DNA of 64,000 nt from Marchantia polymorpha subsp. ruderalis (taxonomy: Eukaryota; Streptophyta; Marchantiopsida; Marchantiales; Marchantiaceae). The notes beneath the pieces were generated by a model. The model did no database searches, was not told where the DNA came from, and saw only the letters and a list, made by a program, of their open reading frames with translations. How positions within the stretch are numbered: position 1 is the first letter of the stretch; each line of letters starts with the position of its first letter. Shown here piece after piece: positions 32,610 to 44,085 of this stretch. The translations under genes and the position numbers were made by a program. Location of the stretch: positions 10,069,501-10,133,500 of the forward strand of contig AP031355.1 of NCBI GenBank assembly GCA_037833965.1, written 5' to 3'.

Positions 32610-35600
32610 CTATCCATTCACGTACCTCTTAACAGAATTTCACCTTGTAGAGTTGGATTCGGAATATGAATTTCGGCTCCCGATCTGCAACAGAGGCGAT
32701 GTCTCCTGCACCAGATTTCGACATTTGCTTTCTCAACCAGCTCATTCCTCTATAATGTCCCTAGACGAGCTGATATGTCTGTGGTAAATTCTATGCGCAA
32801 GGGAGTTTATAAAAAAAGCATTGATCTCTAGGCTGCAGTAGTAGAGATCCATAAGTTCTTACACATGCCCACGCCGAGATCGGGTACGGGAAATTATTCC
32901 TTAGTACACATTTTGAGACATTCTGCTCGCTCAAGCTCGGCAATTCCTTGGAATGGGCTTGCCTAACAAGATGGTGCAGATTTGCAGAAACGGCAGCAGA
33001 CCTGTTTCTGCTGGCAAGATTGATGATGTGGTGAGGTTTGAACAGGTGAATACTCTGTCATCTGAGCACCACCAACTTAGCATGCTTTCTCTGTATTCAG
33101 GTTCATTCACTTTAGCTTTACGAAATTAACAGAATAATCTGGTCCGCCATGGACTCTCAGAATGTCAAAACACGAAAATGTGATGAAGATACGAGAGAGG
33201 TTTTTAGTTTCCACTATGCACTTCGAGGACTGCCCAGCACTTCAGCACTGCCCACTTCAGTAAGTGGCAGGAAGTCACCCATCACCACTTATTGTTCACC
33301 ACTTTTTGCAGCAAATCATCGACACTGATTTCATCCTACACATGGTCACAGATCTGAGAAAGTGGATAATGGAAACATACACATCTTATGACAGGGTCAG
33401 GACTATTGCGCTCTTCAGAAACCCTTCCCGTAGACTATCTCGAAAGCCTTTACAGTTTAAGGGAGGTATTGTTCAGGCGAAGCTAATGTCGTGAACTTCT
33501 TGCTGGGAATTGCAACTGCATCCGAATTGGAGCACGGAAGAAACGTCGGTTTAGGGTAGAGTTAGGTTGACTCCCGGTTGTCTTTGATAAATGTAGCTTA
33601 TTTTTCATTATCGTAAAGGATGATCATATGCCAAGCTGTCTTCCGAGTGTACATTTCGCCTTTCTTTTTCAGTTTTATGTAACGATTCTACATGTATCGT
33701 CAAGGGTCTTTTATCCTTTAAGCTGGAAGACTAGAACACTCACTGAAACTGTGGTTCGTACTGATTGTAGCTTGAATACAGGATGAAGGGAATTATATAA
33801 TTCTATAGAAGGCAAGTTCAAGACGAATGCTGCAAGAGTCCATATTCCAAGCATACAGATGAACTAATCGAAGCTAGGAAGCTAAGCCATTGGTTTGATT
33901 CCTCGCTTTCCGCATGAATAACCATAAGCTTATGCGAGAGAGTAAGGGACATTCTAAGAGAAAACTGGCCGCTAAGTACCTCAAATGCAAATATCAAAGA
34001 AAGCTTTTCAGAAGTTCTTCCTAAATATACACATAACGTTATAGTTATTGCACCTAACTTGAGATCATACATGGATTTCATCTCGGGCATGTACATCTCA
34101 TATAAAATCCACGGACCAGCTTCATTACAGTTCAGAAGTCATATTCTGGTCTGCTATTCGATTGTCCAGAATTGTGGCATAACGATGCGATATTACTCGA
34201 ACCATGTATTTCAGCTCAAACCTGCAATTTCGACTTCTGGTTCAAATTTTTCTTTCACTGGTTTGAGATTAATCTGAGCTGTTTTCTTTATAATAATGCA
34301 AGTTTTAAATCTGACTGTAAGTACTAGAACTAGATTCTAAAGACAAAGCAATAAGATAGCAGCAATTGTCGTGTATAAATGACCACTGAAAATTTCAACA
34401 TCACTTGGTTTTGAGTACCGTCCTACTGGTTTCCTGTCCGATTGGTTGACAACATTTCTGATCTATTCCGCCGGTTTATCTATTTCGCCCACCAGTATCT
34501 GAAACCTCTCGATAAGTACTTATTGATAATGTGAAGGGGATTAAAATGAGAGAAATGTTACTGACAAGGAATGATCGTAAATTCAGATGTCCATTTATGA
34601 CGTAATTTCTTATGACATAGTTCATGAGTAGATTTGATGCTGATTATCCTACTCGTCATCGGATGCTGACAAAGATATATGTGCGACAGCAACTGAAATA
34701 TTGGAATCTTTGTGATTTTCTCAATAACAAGATTGGATCTCGATCGCGCAGTTATCTGATCGTTTCAGGGATCCATATCTGGAAGTGAATACCTCCAGCG
34801 TGAGTTGGAAAATCCGAAATCGTACGATCAAAATCAATCTCCAGATTCTTAAAGCATCTCATTGAGGGAATGTTCGAAAGCACATGTTTAGTACTGTATG
34901 GGGTCAGGATATGGTTGCAGAGGAATGGACCCAGTTCACTTTTTGCCATACATCCAATCTGATCATTGATGCAGTTCTGGAGTTGAGCCAGACAGCTCCT
35001 CCTACAGGAGTTCCATGAAACTTCAAAATTCACGTCCTCAGATGAATTTCGCTTCTCTCAACTGAATTTCACGAAGATCCCAAGTTACTACACGGAAGAC
35101 GCATTGAATGTTTCTGAATCAAGTGAGTTGGCCGGTACTGCAACTTAGTTTCATATGCAACGACAGTGCGCCATCTGCACAAGTCCGAGGAACTCGGCGT
35201 TCTCGAATCCAAACTTCAGAAAACAAGTGAAGATGATCAAGTTGTAGCTAAATCGCAATTTCCAGACTGTTTCGGAACATGTACAACGTTTTGTGAACTG
35301 TCTCTGAAATAGCCAAATAATCCACAAGACCAAGTCACCAAAACCGTGGATTTGTTCCTCGTCATTTCCCGGTGCTTTTGTCTGATTTTTCGTTTAGATT
35401 TACCCTTGCCTGAAAACGAAAGTATAAATAGACCATTTGCGGAAAGTTTGGCATCTGATCATATTTCACTCGAGCACGCCCTCCACTTTTACAATTTAGG
35501 CAATTTTTTCGAAGAAATCCGAGAGGTAGCAAACCTAAATGTTGCACATTTCTTCTCTTCTCCAATCGGCTGCCGGTGCAATTGCTAGCACAAAGCTCAC

Positions 35601-36560
35601 GACATAAGCTTCACTTTAACAATACTAACTTTCGGGATTGCAAAACGGACATGATCGTGTCGTTAGACGTGTATGTTTCCAGATAATATCTACTTTCCCA
35701 GCTCCAGGCCCTTGTCTACAAACATATCAGTGTCGATGATCTGTAGCAGTAAGTGGTGAGCCATAAGTGGTGATGGTTCACTTCCTACAATGTTCTGAAG
35801 TGGGCAGTCTTGGAGAAGAAATTTCCAGGTTTTTTTCTGAGTATAGGCGAGAGGCTTCGGACCTAAATGCTTAAAGCCTCGAAGGGCTATAGTGAAAACT
35901 ACAAATCTTTCTTGAATCTTAACCATATTTTCGTGTTTTGACTGTTTGGGAGTTTATGGTGGACCTAATGCTTTTGTTCAATTTGCAAAGCCAAAATGAA
36001 TGAACACAAAAAGACAAAAAGACACAAAAAGCATGCTGAGTTCGTGGTGCTTAAATGACAGACTATTCACCAACTCAAATCTCACCACATCATCAATCTT
36101 GTCACCAAAAATAAGGTCTGCTGCCGTTTCTGCAAATCTGCACCACCATGCCAGGCACGCCGACTCGAAGGAATTTCCGAGGATAAGTGAGCAGTATGTT
36201 TCAAGATGTGTACTATGGAAGACTTCTACGAACCTGATTTCAGCTTCAGCACATGCAATAACTTATAGACTTTTACCACTGCAAATAACTTATAGATTTT
36301 ACCACTGCAGCCTAGACATCAGCCTCTTCGGAATGAACTCCCTTGCTTGTAGAATTTACAACAGAGAATCAAGCTGCCATAAAATTGATCCGGACAGCAG
36401 TTGAAGGAAGAGTAAATAAATTGGTTTGATTGTGAGAAAATTCTGAGAAAATTCTGGATATACGACAGACTAAGCATGAGAAAGCTAGCTAGCTGCAGTC
36501 AAGTATTTAAAAAGTGACTTCAAGTATTACTTCTTCACCGTCTTTCTCACAAACTCCACA
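32610..36560. other. Intergenic region with a diverged inverted repeat
   Basis: No supported gene. Text at about 32935-33340 on the plus strand recurs inverted at about 35700-36150. Conserved pieces are GATTTGCAGAAACGGCAGCAGA (33, split in two parts), AAGATTGATGATGTGGTGAG and a CACCACTTA-rich stretch next to GACACTGAT. One conserved arm reads IDDVVRFE in one frame, so it could be an old coding fragment. Short frames at 34752-35033 and 33818-34096 show no recognisable features. Confidence 0.5.
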
Positions 36561-37608
36561 ACATCCTCAACGCAACACTACCATGTCTTTCAAATCAGAG
36601 GCCAATCTTTTGACCCACAAGGTTTGCACGGCCTTATTCGTCTCTTCACGAGCCTGCCGCTCGAAGAGTGCACAACCAGTGTTGCGAAGACCAGGTGAGG
36701 AAAGCCGACGCCAGCACATCTTGAACACTGCATGTGGTGGGAACATGCAGTGTTCATCATCAATACTGATCGGGAGACTAACCTCTAGAGCGTGCTCAGT
36801 AAGGTGTATGTAGAAGTCCGCGAGTCGTGAAGAAGGCTTACTAGTGCGAATGCTGCGAGTGGATAGTGGCATAGAGTCAGATGATGTAGTATCTGTGCGA
36901 TCTAGAGTGATAGCACTAGGAACATTCTTGCATCTCTGATAAGTATGCAGGGGCAGCATGGCGTGATGACTGCCATCTGGTTGTATGGGAATGTCGATGG
37001 AGAAGTCATTGATCGGAGCTTCAGTAAATGATTGTGGATGCTGATGGTCCGCATTAGGTGATGTCTCGTTATCATCTCGGACTATCAACTCAGGTGCTCC
37101 CAGGGAAAGTTGAGGTTTAGCCACGCCGTTGCTTCGATTGACTGTGCATGATCTTGGGCTCATGGTTTCGGGGCATGGAACTGAGCCACAAGGTGAAACT
37201 GGAACGTTCGTCGCAATGGGAGTGTGCTCCTCTTCTGGGAACACAACATGTTCCGTGACAGGCCATTCATCTCCTGCAGGTGACACCGTAAGATTATAGG
37301 CCTTGGACACTAATGAGGAGAAAGGAAAGTGATTTTCGTCAAACTAAACATCCTTAGACACAAGGATCTTTTGTGTCGATCAATTGTAACTCCTGAAGCC
37401 TCTTGAGGTCTCATCATAACCCAAGAAGACACATTCATATGAGCGAGGAGCCCATTTCTTCCGAGATGGAGAAGTGTTGAGTACGTAGCTGCGGCATCCA
37501 AAAGTTCTCAGATGGCTGATCGAAGGAGTGTGGCCAGTGAACTTCTCGTAAGGGGTAGTGCCGTGATTTGCTCTAGTAGCGGTTCTATTGATTACGTAGT
37601 TAGCAGTT
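36560..37608 (-). pseudogene. Ty1/copia pol fragment: integrase C-terminus and linker
   Basis: Minus-strand reading from 37608: NYVINRTATRANHGTTPYEK, HLRTFGCRSYVLN, KKWAPRSYECVFLGYDETSR and KILVSKDV, then FDENHFP. This is the end of the copia integrase with the G-Y-D motif that precedes the reverse transcriptase. Two stop codons fall near 37390 and 37345 (after RSYN and after SKDV). The frame from 37310 to 36567 is the variable linker. Reverse transcriptase is missing. The upstream end is cut by LTR1 at 37609. Confidence 0.8.
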
Positions 37609-38693
37609 TGTAATAACCCACTAAAGGCTAAAACTGCAATATTGTGGTAGAAAGGTCAAACCCACAGAGACAAAGGAACACACAAGGTACAAAGTGTCAC
37701 ATTTAACATACTATTGAGGAGTTTGAATTCTCAGGCGACTGTCACTCCCAGAAATACTGCAAGTGTTCACTCGGAGGTCGCACAGGGCAGCGTACAACAC
37801 ACACACACACACACACACACCTGAAACTACAGAAACACAACCCAGAGATCGGTTAGGACCTCTACCCAAGATTTCAGGGGGAAAGTCTCTCGCGAGCACT
37901 CAGCGAAGCTGCGGGTAGTGACTCCCAACTCCAGCTTTTACAACCCTTCCACTAGCTTTCTGCTAGTGTGGGAAACCCGGATTGGACTTGCTACTTTGGA
38001 TCGAAGTCACTCATACGCGGTGAACAACACTCTCAACTCACAAAACGCGCAGAGAACATAGGTCCGCTCGGAAAGACTCACCGAGAAACGTTCCAGTAAC
38101 ACACCATAACAGTCTATTGAAGAGTTTGAATTCCTAGGCACTTGTCATTCCCAGAAATACTACAGGGGTTACCCTGAAGGCACCTGTTGCAGCGTAACCT
38201 GAATTTACAACCAAGGCTTACACGAAGTAGCAAAACTTCACTTTGGCATTCAGGGGAAAAATCTTGAAGGAGTACAATCAGAAACAATCACTCAAAGGTG
38301 TAAGGGAGAAACTGTTCAAGTATCTAACTCATCACTAGCTCTAAGCATCGGCAATCACCCATAGGTGTAGATCCGAACTACTCAAGTCTCTAACCAATGT
38401 ACTAGCTCTGAACATTCGGCCGAAGGCCTTCAGCTACAAAATGCGGAACGCCAAGTTGTAGCTCCTCTTGCGTGGTGACAAAACTAAGGACACAAACACG
38501 CAGAGAAAATGTGTTCATGATCTGCACTTCCGAAATTGGGAAAGATCCCAAGGCAAGACGCCTTGAACTACTTTATACCTCCTCAGTCCTAACTAGCACT
38601 ACACTGCACTATGCTATGCGCATACACGGAACCACGCTACACTACACTCCGCAGAACCTGTGCTTCGCCTCCTGCGCGACGGACTGCCGCGCA
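37609..38693 (-). mobile_element. LTR1 copy, first of a tandem pair
   Basis: A complete LTR1 (about 1.085 kb) inserted into, or recombined onto, the copia fragment: ...TGTAATAACCC at 37609 and ...CTGCCGCGCA at 38693. Only two bases (CT) separate it from the next LTR. It carries its own CA tract at 37796-37820 and several private differences from the next copy, so the pair is not a recent exact duplication. Confidence 0.85.
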
Positions 38694-38695
38694 CT

Positions 38696-39783
38696 TGTAA
38701 TAACCCACTAAAGGCTAAAACTGCAATATAGTGGTAGAAAGGTCGAACCCACAGGGACAGAGGAACACACAGGGTACAAAGTGTCACGTTTTAACAGACT
38801 ATTGAGGAGTTTGAATTCTCAGGCAACTGTCACTCCCAGAAATACTGCAAGTGTCCACTCGGAGCGCACTCGGAGGTCGCACAGTGCAGCGTAACACACA
38901 CACACACACACCTGAAACTACAGAAACACAACCCAGAGATCCGTTAGGACCTCTACTTCAAGATTTCAGGGGGAAAGTCTCTCTCAAGCACACTCGGCAA
39001 AGCTGCGGGCAGTGACTTCCAACTCCGGCTTTTACAACGCTTCCACTAGCTTGCTGCTAGTGTAGGAAACCCGGTTTGGACTACCTACTTCGGATTGAAG
39101 TCACTTAGACGCGGTGAACAACACTCTCAACTCACAAAACGCGCAGAGAACACAGGTCCGCACTGAAGGACTCACTGAGAAACATTCCAGTAACTTAACA
39201 ACAGTCTATTGAAGAGTTTGAATTCTCAGGCACTTGTCATTCCCAGAAATACTGCAGGGGTTACCCTCAAGGCACCTGCTGCAGCGTAACCTGAATTTAC
39301 AACCAAGGCTTACACGAAGTAGCAAAACTTCACTTTGGCATTCAGGGGAAAAATCCCAAGGGAGTACAATCAGAAAGAAACACTCGAAGGTGTAGGGGCG
39401 AAACTGTTCAAGTATCTAACTAGTCATTGGCTCTGAGCATCGGCAGTCACCCGCAGGTGCAGATCCGAACTACTCAAGTCTCTAACCAATGGACTAGCTC
39501 TGAACATTCGGCCGAAGGCCTTCAGCTACAAAATGCGGAACGCTAAGTTGTAACTCCTCGTGCGTGGTGACAGAACTCAAGGACACAAACACGCAAAGGA
39601 AATGGGTTCCTGATCTGCACTTCTGATGGGAAAGAACCCCAGGCAAAACGCCTGGAACTATTTTATACCTTCTAAGTCCTACCTAACACTACACTGCACT
39701 ACGCTACACGCCTGCACGGAACCACGCTACACTACACTCCGCGGAACCTGTACTACGTCTCCTGCGCGGCCGACTGCCGCGCA
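38696..39783 (-). mobile_element. LTR1 copy downstream of aORF copy D
   Basis: Complete LTR1, 1.088 kb, following aORF copy D in sense orientation. The aORF stop codon at 39704-39706 lies about 78 bp inside this LTR. The sequence just outside (GGGTAGGGAG type, read on the minus strand) is purine-rich and placed where a polypurine tract is expected. Confidence 0.85.
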
Positions 39784-42700
39784 CTAACTCCCTACCCTGC
39801 AAGTCTTCCGCTCGACTGCGCAGTCCCAACCGCTGCAACGCCGCGGACACCTCCACTTCAAGGGCGGACATGGTATCCTGTGCCTTCGACAGAAAGGCAT
39901 CGAGCTTCTTCGCTACCTTCCGCCGACTCCTACTGTCGCCTGACAACAATCCGGCTGCGCGCAATTCAAACTCACGCAGTGTGAGTTTCTCCTGCGCCTT
40001 CACTTCCCAGTGGGCGTAGCCCTTGAGACAGTGGGCGACTCGCCTCGCCGTCTCCACCTTCGTGCGATCCGCCTCCTTCCTGCGATCTTCTTCAAGTATC
40101 ACTAATTGCGATTCGGCTTCAGCACGTTGCGCTCTCAATTCGCCACACTCTGACTGTAACCTGCGGATTAACTCTTCATCCGCCTGCCGTGCGAGCTGAC
40201 ATTGTTCCAACAACCGCGTCTGTCGCACGAGCTCCTCTGACAAAATCCGATTCTGGGCCTGCTCAGAGTTGAGTGCTTCCTTGACCTTCACCTGCTCCTT
40301 GGTGAGCTCGCCCAGTTTCTCATCCTTCATCTTCTCGGTGTGCTTGTAGAATTTCTGATTAAGCTTGTACTGACCCCACAAGCACGCATGCTTCTCCTTC
40401 AAGTCCTTCAACTCCTGGTCCACTCTAGCTAATAGCTTGCTGGTGTGGACTTTAGTGCGAGTCCGCCTGCGCACTAACTCGATGTAAGATCCCGGCTGGA
40501 GTGGGTCGGCGTATTTATCGACCTTGCGATCCAAGTACCGCAGCAACGGAATCACCTGCTCAGAGAGCGCTGCCGCCGGCGCTCCAACAATTTCCTCCTC
40601 CTCCTCCTCGGTGTCTTCTGCTCCTGACATTTCTTCCGTGGAGCCTCCGTCGTCATCATCCGAGTGGAGAATTTCAGTCGCCATTGATTGCGTCGGCGAC
40701 TGCCCCGAGTGGGGCTGCACGTCATCGACGTGTGCTGCCTGCGAAGGCACGGCTGCAGCCTCGCTGCTCGTTGCCAAAATGTCCAAGGCGGAAGGCGAAT
40801 GTACCCGAGCGGCATCCCCATCGCTTGCTTGTTGATTGCCTACCGCGTCCTCTCTGCCTCCGTCGTCCGCCGCCGAAGGCGATCGAGCGGATGGTGACTG
40901 CGCGGGGTTTGATTGCGCATCGCGCATCGAAATTTCATCCCGCGGACAGTCACTCCGCTCCATCGTCTGCTGCTCCCTTGATCGGTCCGTGGGGGCTGTG
41001 CCCGGCCCGTGCGCAGGCGCATTTGCCGGCGCCTTGTCCGCCGCAGGCGTAGCGCCGCGGACATCTATCGCCGAAGGCGACATGGCCGGGGGCCGCACGC
41101 CCGATGTTGCTTGGCCTATAGGCCCTACCGCCGAAGGCGCATCTATTGGCGGACTTCCCGCCGATGGTGCGGCCTCCGCACGCTCTCTGCTCGTATCTCC
41201 TCGGCTCGAAGGCCCTGGCGCCGAAGGCGCAAATTGCGGCGCGTGGTGCGCCGGAAGGTCTGGCCCCGAGGGCCGGTGTCTCGTAGGCGGTTCTTCCGCC
41301 GGCTCCTTCCCCTTCCTACGTTGGAACGGGGGTGATTCTTGCCTGTGCACAGGCGGCACGTGTGGAGGTGTCCTGTGCACAGGCGACCTGTGCACAGGTG
41401 AGAGCCTGTGCACAGGCGGACTGCTCCTTCCCACGCGTAAGCGTAGATCCACGTCCACTTGTGTTCGCCGGTCCGCGGAGGCTCGTCCGTCCGCGGAGGT
41501 TCGCCTGTGCGCAAACGGAACATCTGTCCGCATCGCACGTGGTAACTCCGGAGGCCCTTGGCCCGTAGGCGGCCTTTCTCCCGTCGAGGTTGCAGCGTGG
41601 CCCGTCGCTCCTGCGGTCGTCCGCGCTTCCTCATGCCTCTCTGGCGACGCACTTCCTTACTCCGTCGCAATTGTCGCCGTGTCCGCACTGTCAGCTGGTA
41701 ACACCAGTATGCGTGCCTTCTGCTTCGGCCGGCTGTATGGCTCGCACAGCGGCCGCGGTCGAATGGGAGCAGAGGGTTCTTGATGCTGCTCCTCTTCGGA
41801 CTCTTCCCTCCATCGCCGCTTCCGCGGCACTCGTGCTGCAGGAGTGTGTCTCCCTTCGTCCCTCCGTCTTGATGGGGTAGAAGTCGGTGACTCCTCTGCA
41901 TCAGTGTCGACCTCGTTCTCCCGCACATACTTCCCGGGATGGTCGATGGACAATGGCGGAAAATGTTCAAGCTCCGCCGCTGTCAAACAATTCCGCTGTC
42001 GATAAAAATTGATGAGGAAAGGAGAAAGATGGTTTAGAGTCCCCCCCTTCTCCTCAAACGCGTGCTGTCGCATCACCCTGTGCAGGATGCTCGCCCAGTG
42101 AATTGGAGTTCCCTCGATGACGCACTCCACAAAAGAGACCTGCCACAATGTGATGTAGCAGGCGCGGTGCGGCTGCAGTAATTGCATCAGCGCCGCGGAC
42201 AAAGTCCGGCGAAATCGATCCTTGTAATCACGGGTTCTGTACCCATTCTTGGTAGACCTCCCGGTCTTGAACAGCTCCACAAATTGCGCCTCTTCTTGCT
42301 TGGTCACCTTGATGCTCTCACTGTCGAAAAGGAGATGCCCTGGCATGCCAGCACATCTTCCCAACGCCTGCGCCCAATCTTGGACTGTCCACCGGTCAAC
42401 ATGCGGACGCAATCCGCGCGAGGGTGGTCCCTGTGGCTCTAGCCACTCGCGCACCATATTCGCACAGATGTAATTCCATCCCCATAGCAAGAAATCGAGC
42501 TTTCTTGCTATTAAGCGCTCCTCAAAAGCGCGCAGCCCGTTCTGCGGTAGGCGAAGTGGCAGCATCCGCAATCTGCTCGGTCTCGTCATTGCGTTCCTGG
42601 GGTTCGCTCGCCCGCTCATTCTACTTCCGCACTGCCCGCGCTTCTTTCTCTCTGGGCAAACTCTAATCGCTCTCAATTCCAAATCACGCGCACTCACTTC

Positions 42701-42841
42701 TCCCTCAATCAACAAGAAATCTCCTGTGCGACGACGTCGAGAATGTTCCGCAGCCAGCAGATGGATGCGCGCAGCGCGCACAAGAGATTGGAATCGCGAA
42801 TTAAAGAATGGGACGTTCTCCGCCGCCCGGTCGAAGGTCAT
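39704..42841 (-). CDS. aORF copy D: best-preserved retroelement additional ORF, one internal stop
   Basis: From the ATG at 42841 the frame spans 1046 codons to a stop at 39704 with a single interruption, TAA at 41659-41657 where other copies read AAA. Regions: N-terminal globular part (about 1-290) with LPLRLPQNGLRAFEERL, RPHVDRWTVQDWAQALGR, LLFDSESIKVTKQEEAQF and HWASILHRVMRQHAF; basic/proline-rich middle (about 300-700) with repeated HRR/HRSP units that are encoded by short palindromes; an acidic patch (DDDDGGS...EEEEEE); LLRYLDRKVDKYADPLQPG; a long coiled coil; and an R-rich tail. The HWASILHRVM...HLSPFLINFY part loosely recalls the 'putative plant transposon protein' domains often annotated in plant genomes. 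No catalytic motif is recognised. The position before a 3' LTR suggests an additional ORF of a gypsy element. Confidence 0.8.
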
Positions 42842-44085
42842 GGTCGGCTCTTGGTCGTGAAGAACGTCTCACTTGATGGCCGCGCCGGCTGTACGCTGGA
42901 ACGGTCTTCGCTCTCACGCGCGGCTTCACGCTCCGCCGTCGTCGATTAAACTCTCACGCTCGAATTGGCGGATTTGAACTCCGCGAGCGTATTACCCTGC
43001 GGACATGGGGGCGTAGCGCCGAAGGCGAGTTTTCCGCCTTGCGCGGTACACTTGTTCGTACCGCCCCTCGGCCAATCCCCCTCTGCCTTGACGCGTGTGT
43101 CCGCATGTCGGACAAAAGTTCAACTCCTGCCTGTGCGCAGGCAGGAGCCTCGGCGGATTCTCCGCCGGTGCGGAACTTCATCCTCCTGTGCACAGGCGTT
43201 CGCCTGTGCGCAGGCGAATTCCGTGCGCTACGTCGCGCTGGCGCGGAAGGCGTTGACCGTGGTCAGCCGTCTCCGTCCAGTCTGTCCGTTCCTTGTCTCT
43301 CCGTCGGCGCTTCCGCCGCCGCAACTCCGTCCGTCCAAGAGCGCATCCACCCTTCCCGTCCGCACGGTCCGTACCGATTTGATTACTCTGGCGGCTCTTC
43401 CGACGTACGCTGCGCCGCGCTGGCGCGGAAGGCGCCGTACACTTTCTACCTCACAAGGCGCATTTCTAGGGCCCAAGGCGGATTTTCCGCCGACGCCGAA
43501 GCGCCTGTGCACAGGCGAACGCCTGTGCGTAGGCGGACTTCGCGCCTTCCCTAACCCTACTTCGCCTGTGCACAGGCGAACGCCTTCGTCCGCGCATTAG
43601 ACAAAACTTGATTCCCCCTTCCGCGTAGGCGGAATTCGCGCCGGTGGCGAACTCCTTCCGCCATAGGCGACCGCCTCCGTTTCTTCCAATAGCGATAACT
43701 CCCTAAGTCCTCATCCGTTCCAAGCGTTCTTGGGCTCGTTGGAATCAGTGCGTCGAGCTCTTTCCAACGGGACCCTAACTTGGTCAAGGCGCCCGAGGGT
43801 TGTCCTAATTATGGAGGGTTTCCCTACAGCCGCGGACGCAACCTCCGAAGGCGGGTTTTGCGCCTTGCGCCGTAGAGATCCTAACTGCAGAGCTCGCAGG
43901 GAGGGTGGTGCCTGTCCTTACTGCTGCACCCCAAATCCCAGATTCTACAAGATCCCTCGAGAATCCCCGCGATCTTCCGGATTCACTCTGTTTTGATGTA
44001 CCGAAGGCTATTTACAATGCTGCTAGGGTACAGTTTTCCAAAAATGTTTTAATTTCCTCAAAATTGCCAAAAGTGGGGTACCACA
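42842..44085 (-). repeat. Leader block upstream of aORF copy D
   Basis: Complete block, TGTGGTACC at 44085 to the ATG of copy D. It shares arrangement and palindrome content with the blocks of B, F and H. At 44086 it abuts the 3' end of aORF copy E, at the point where LTR1 would begin in other copies. Confidence 0.8.

Noticed and set aside
32386-32787. 133-codon plus-strand frame
   Set aside because: Antisense shadow of the UGT remnant.
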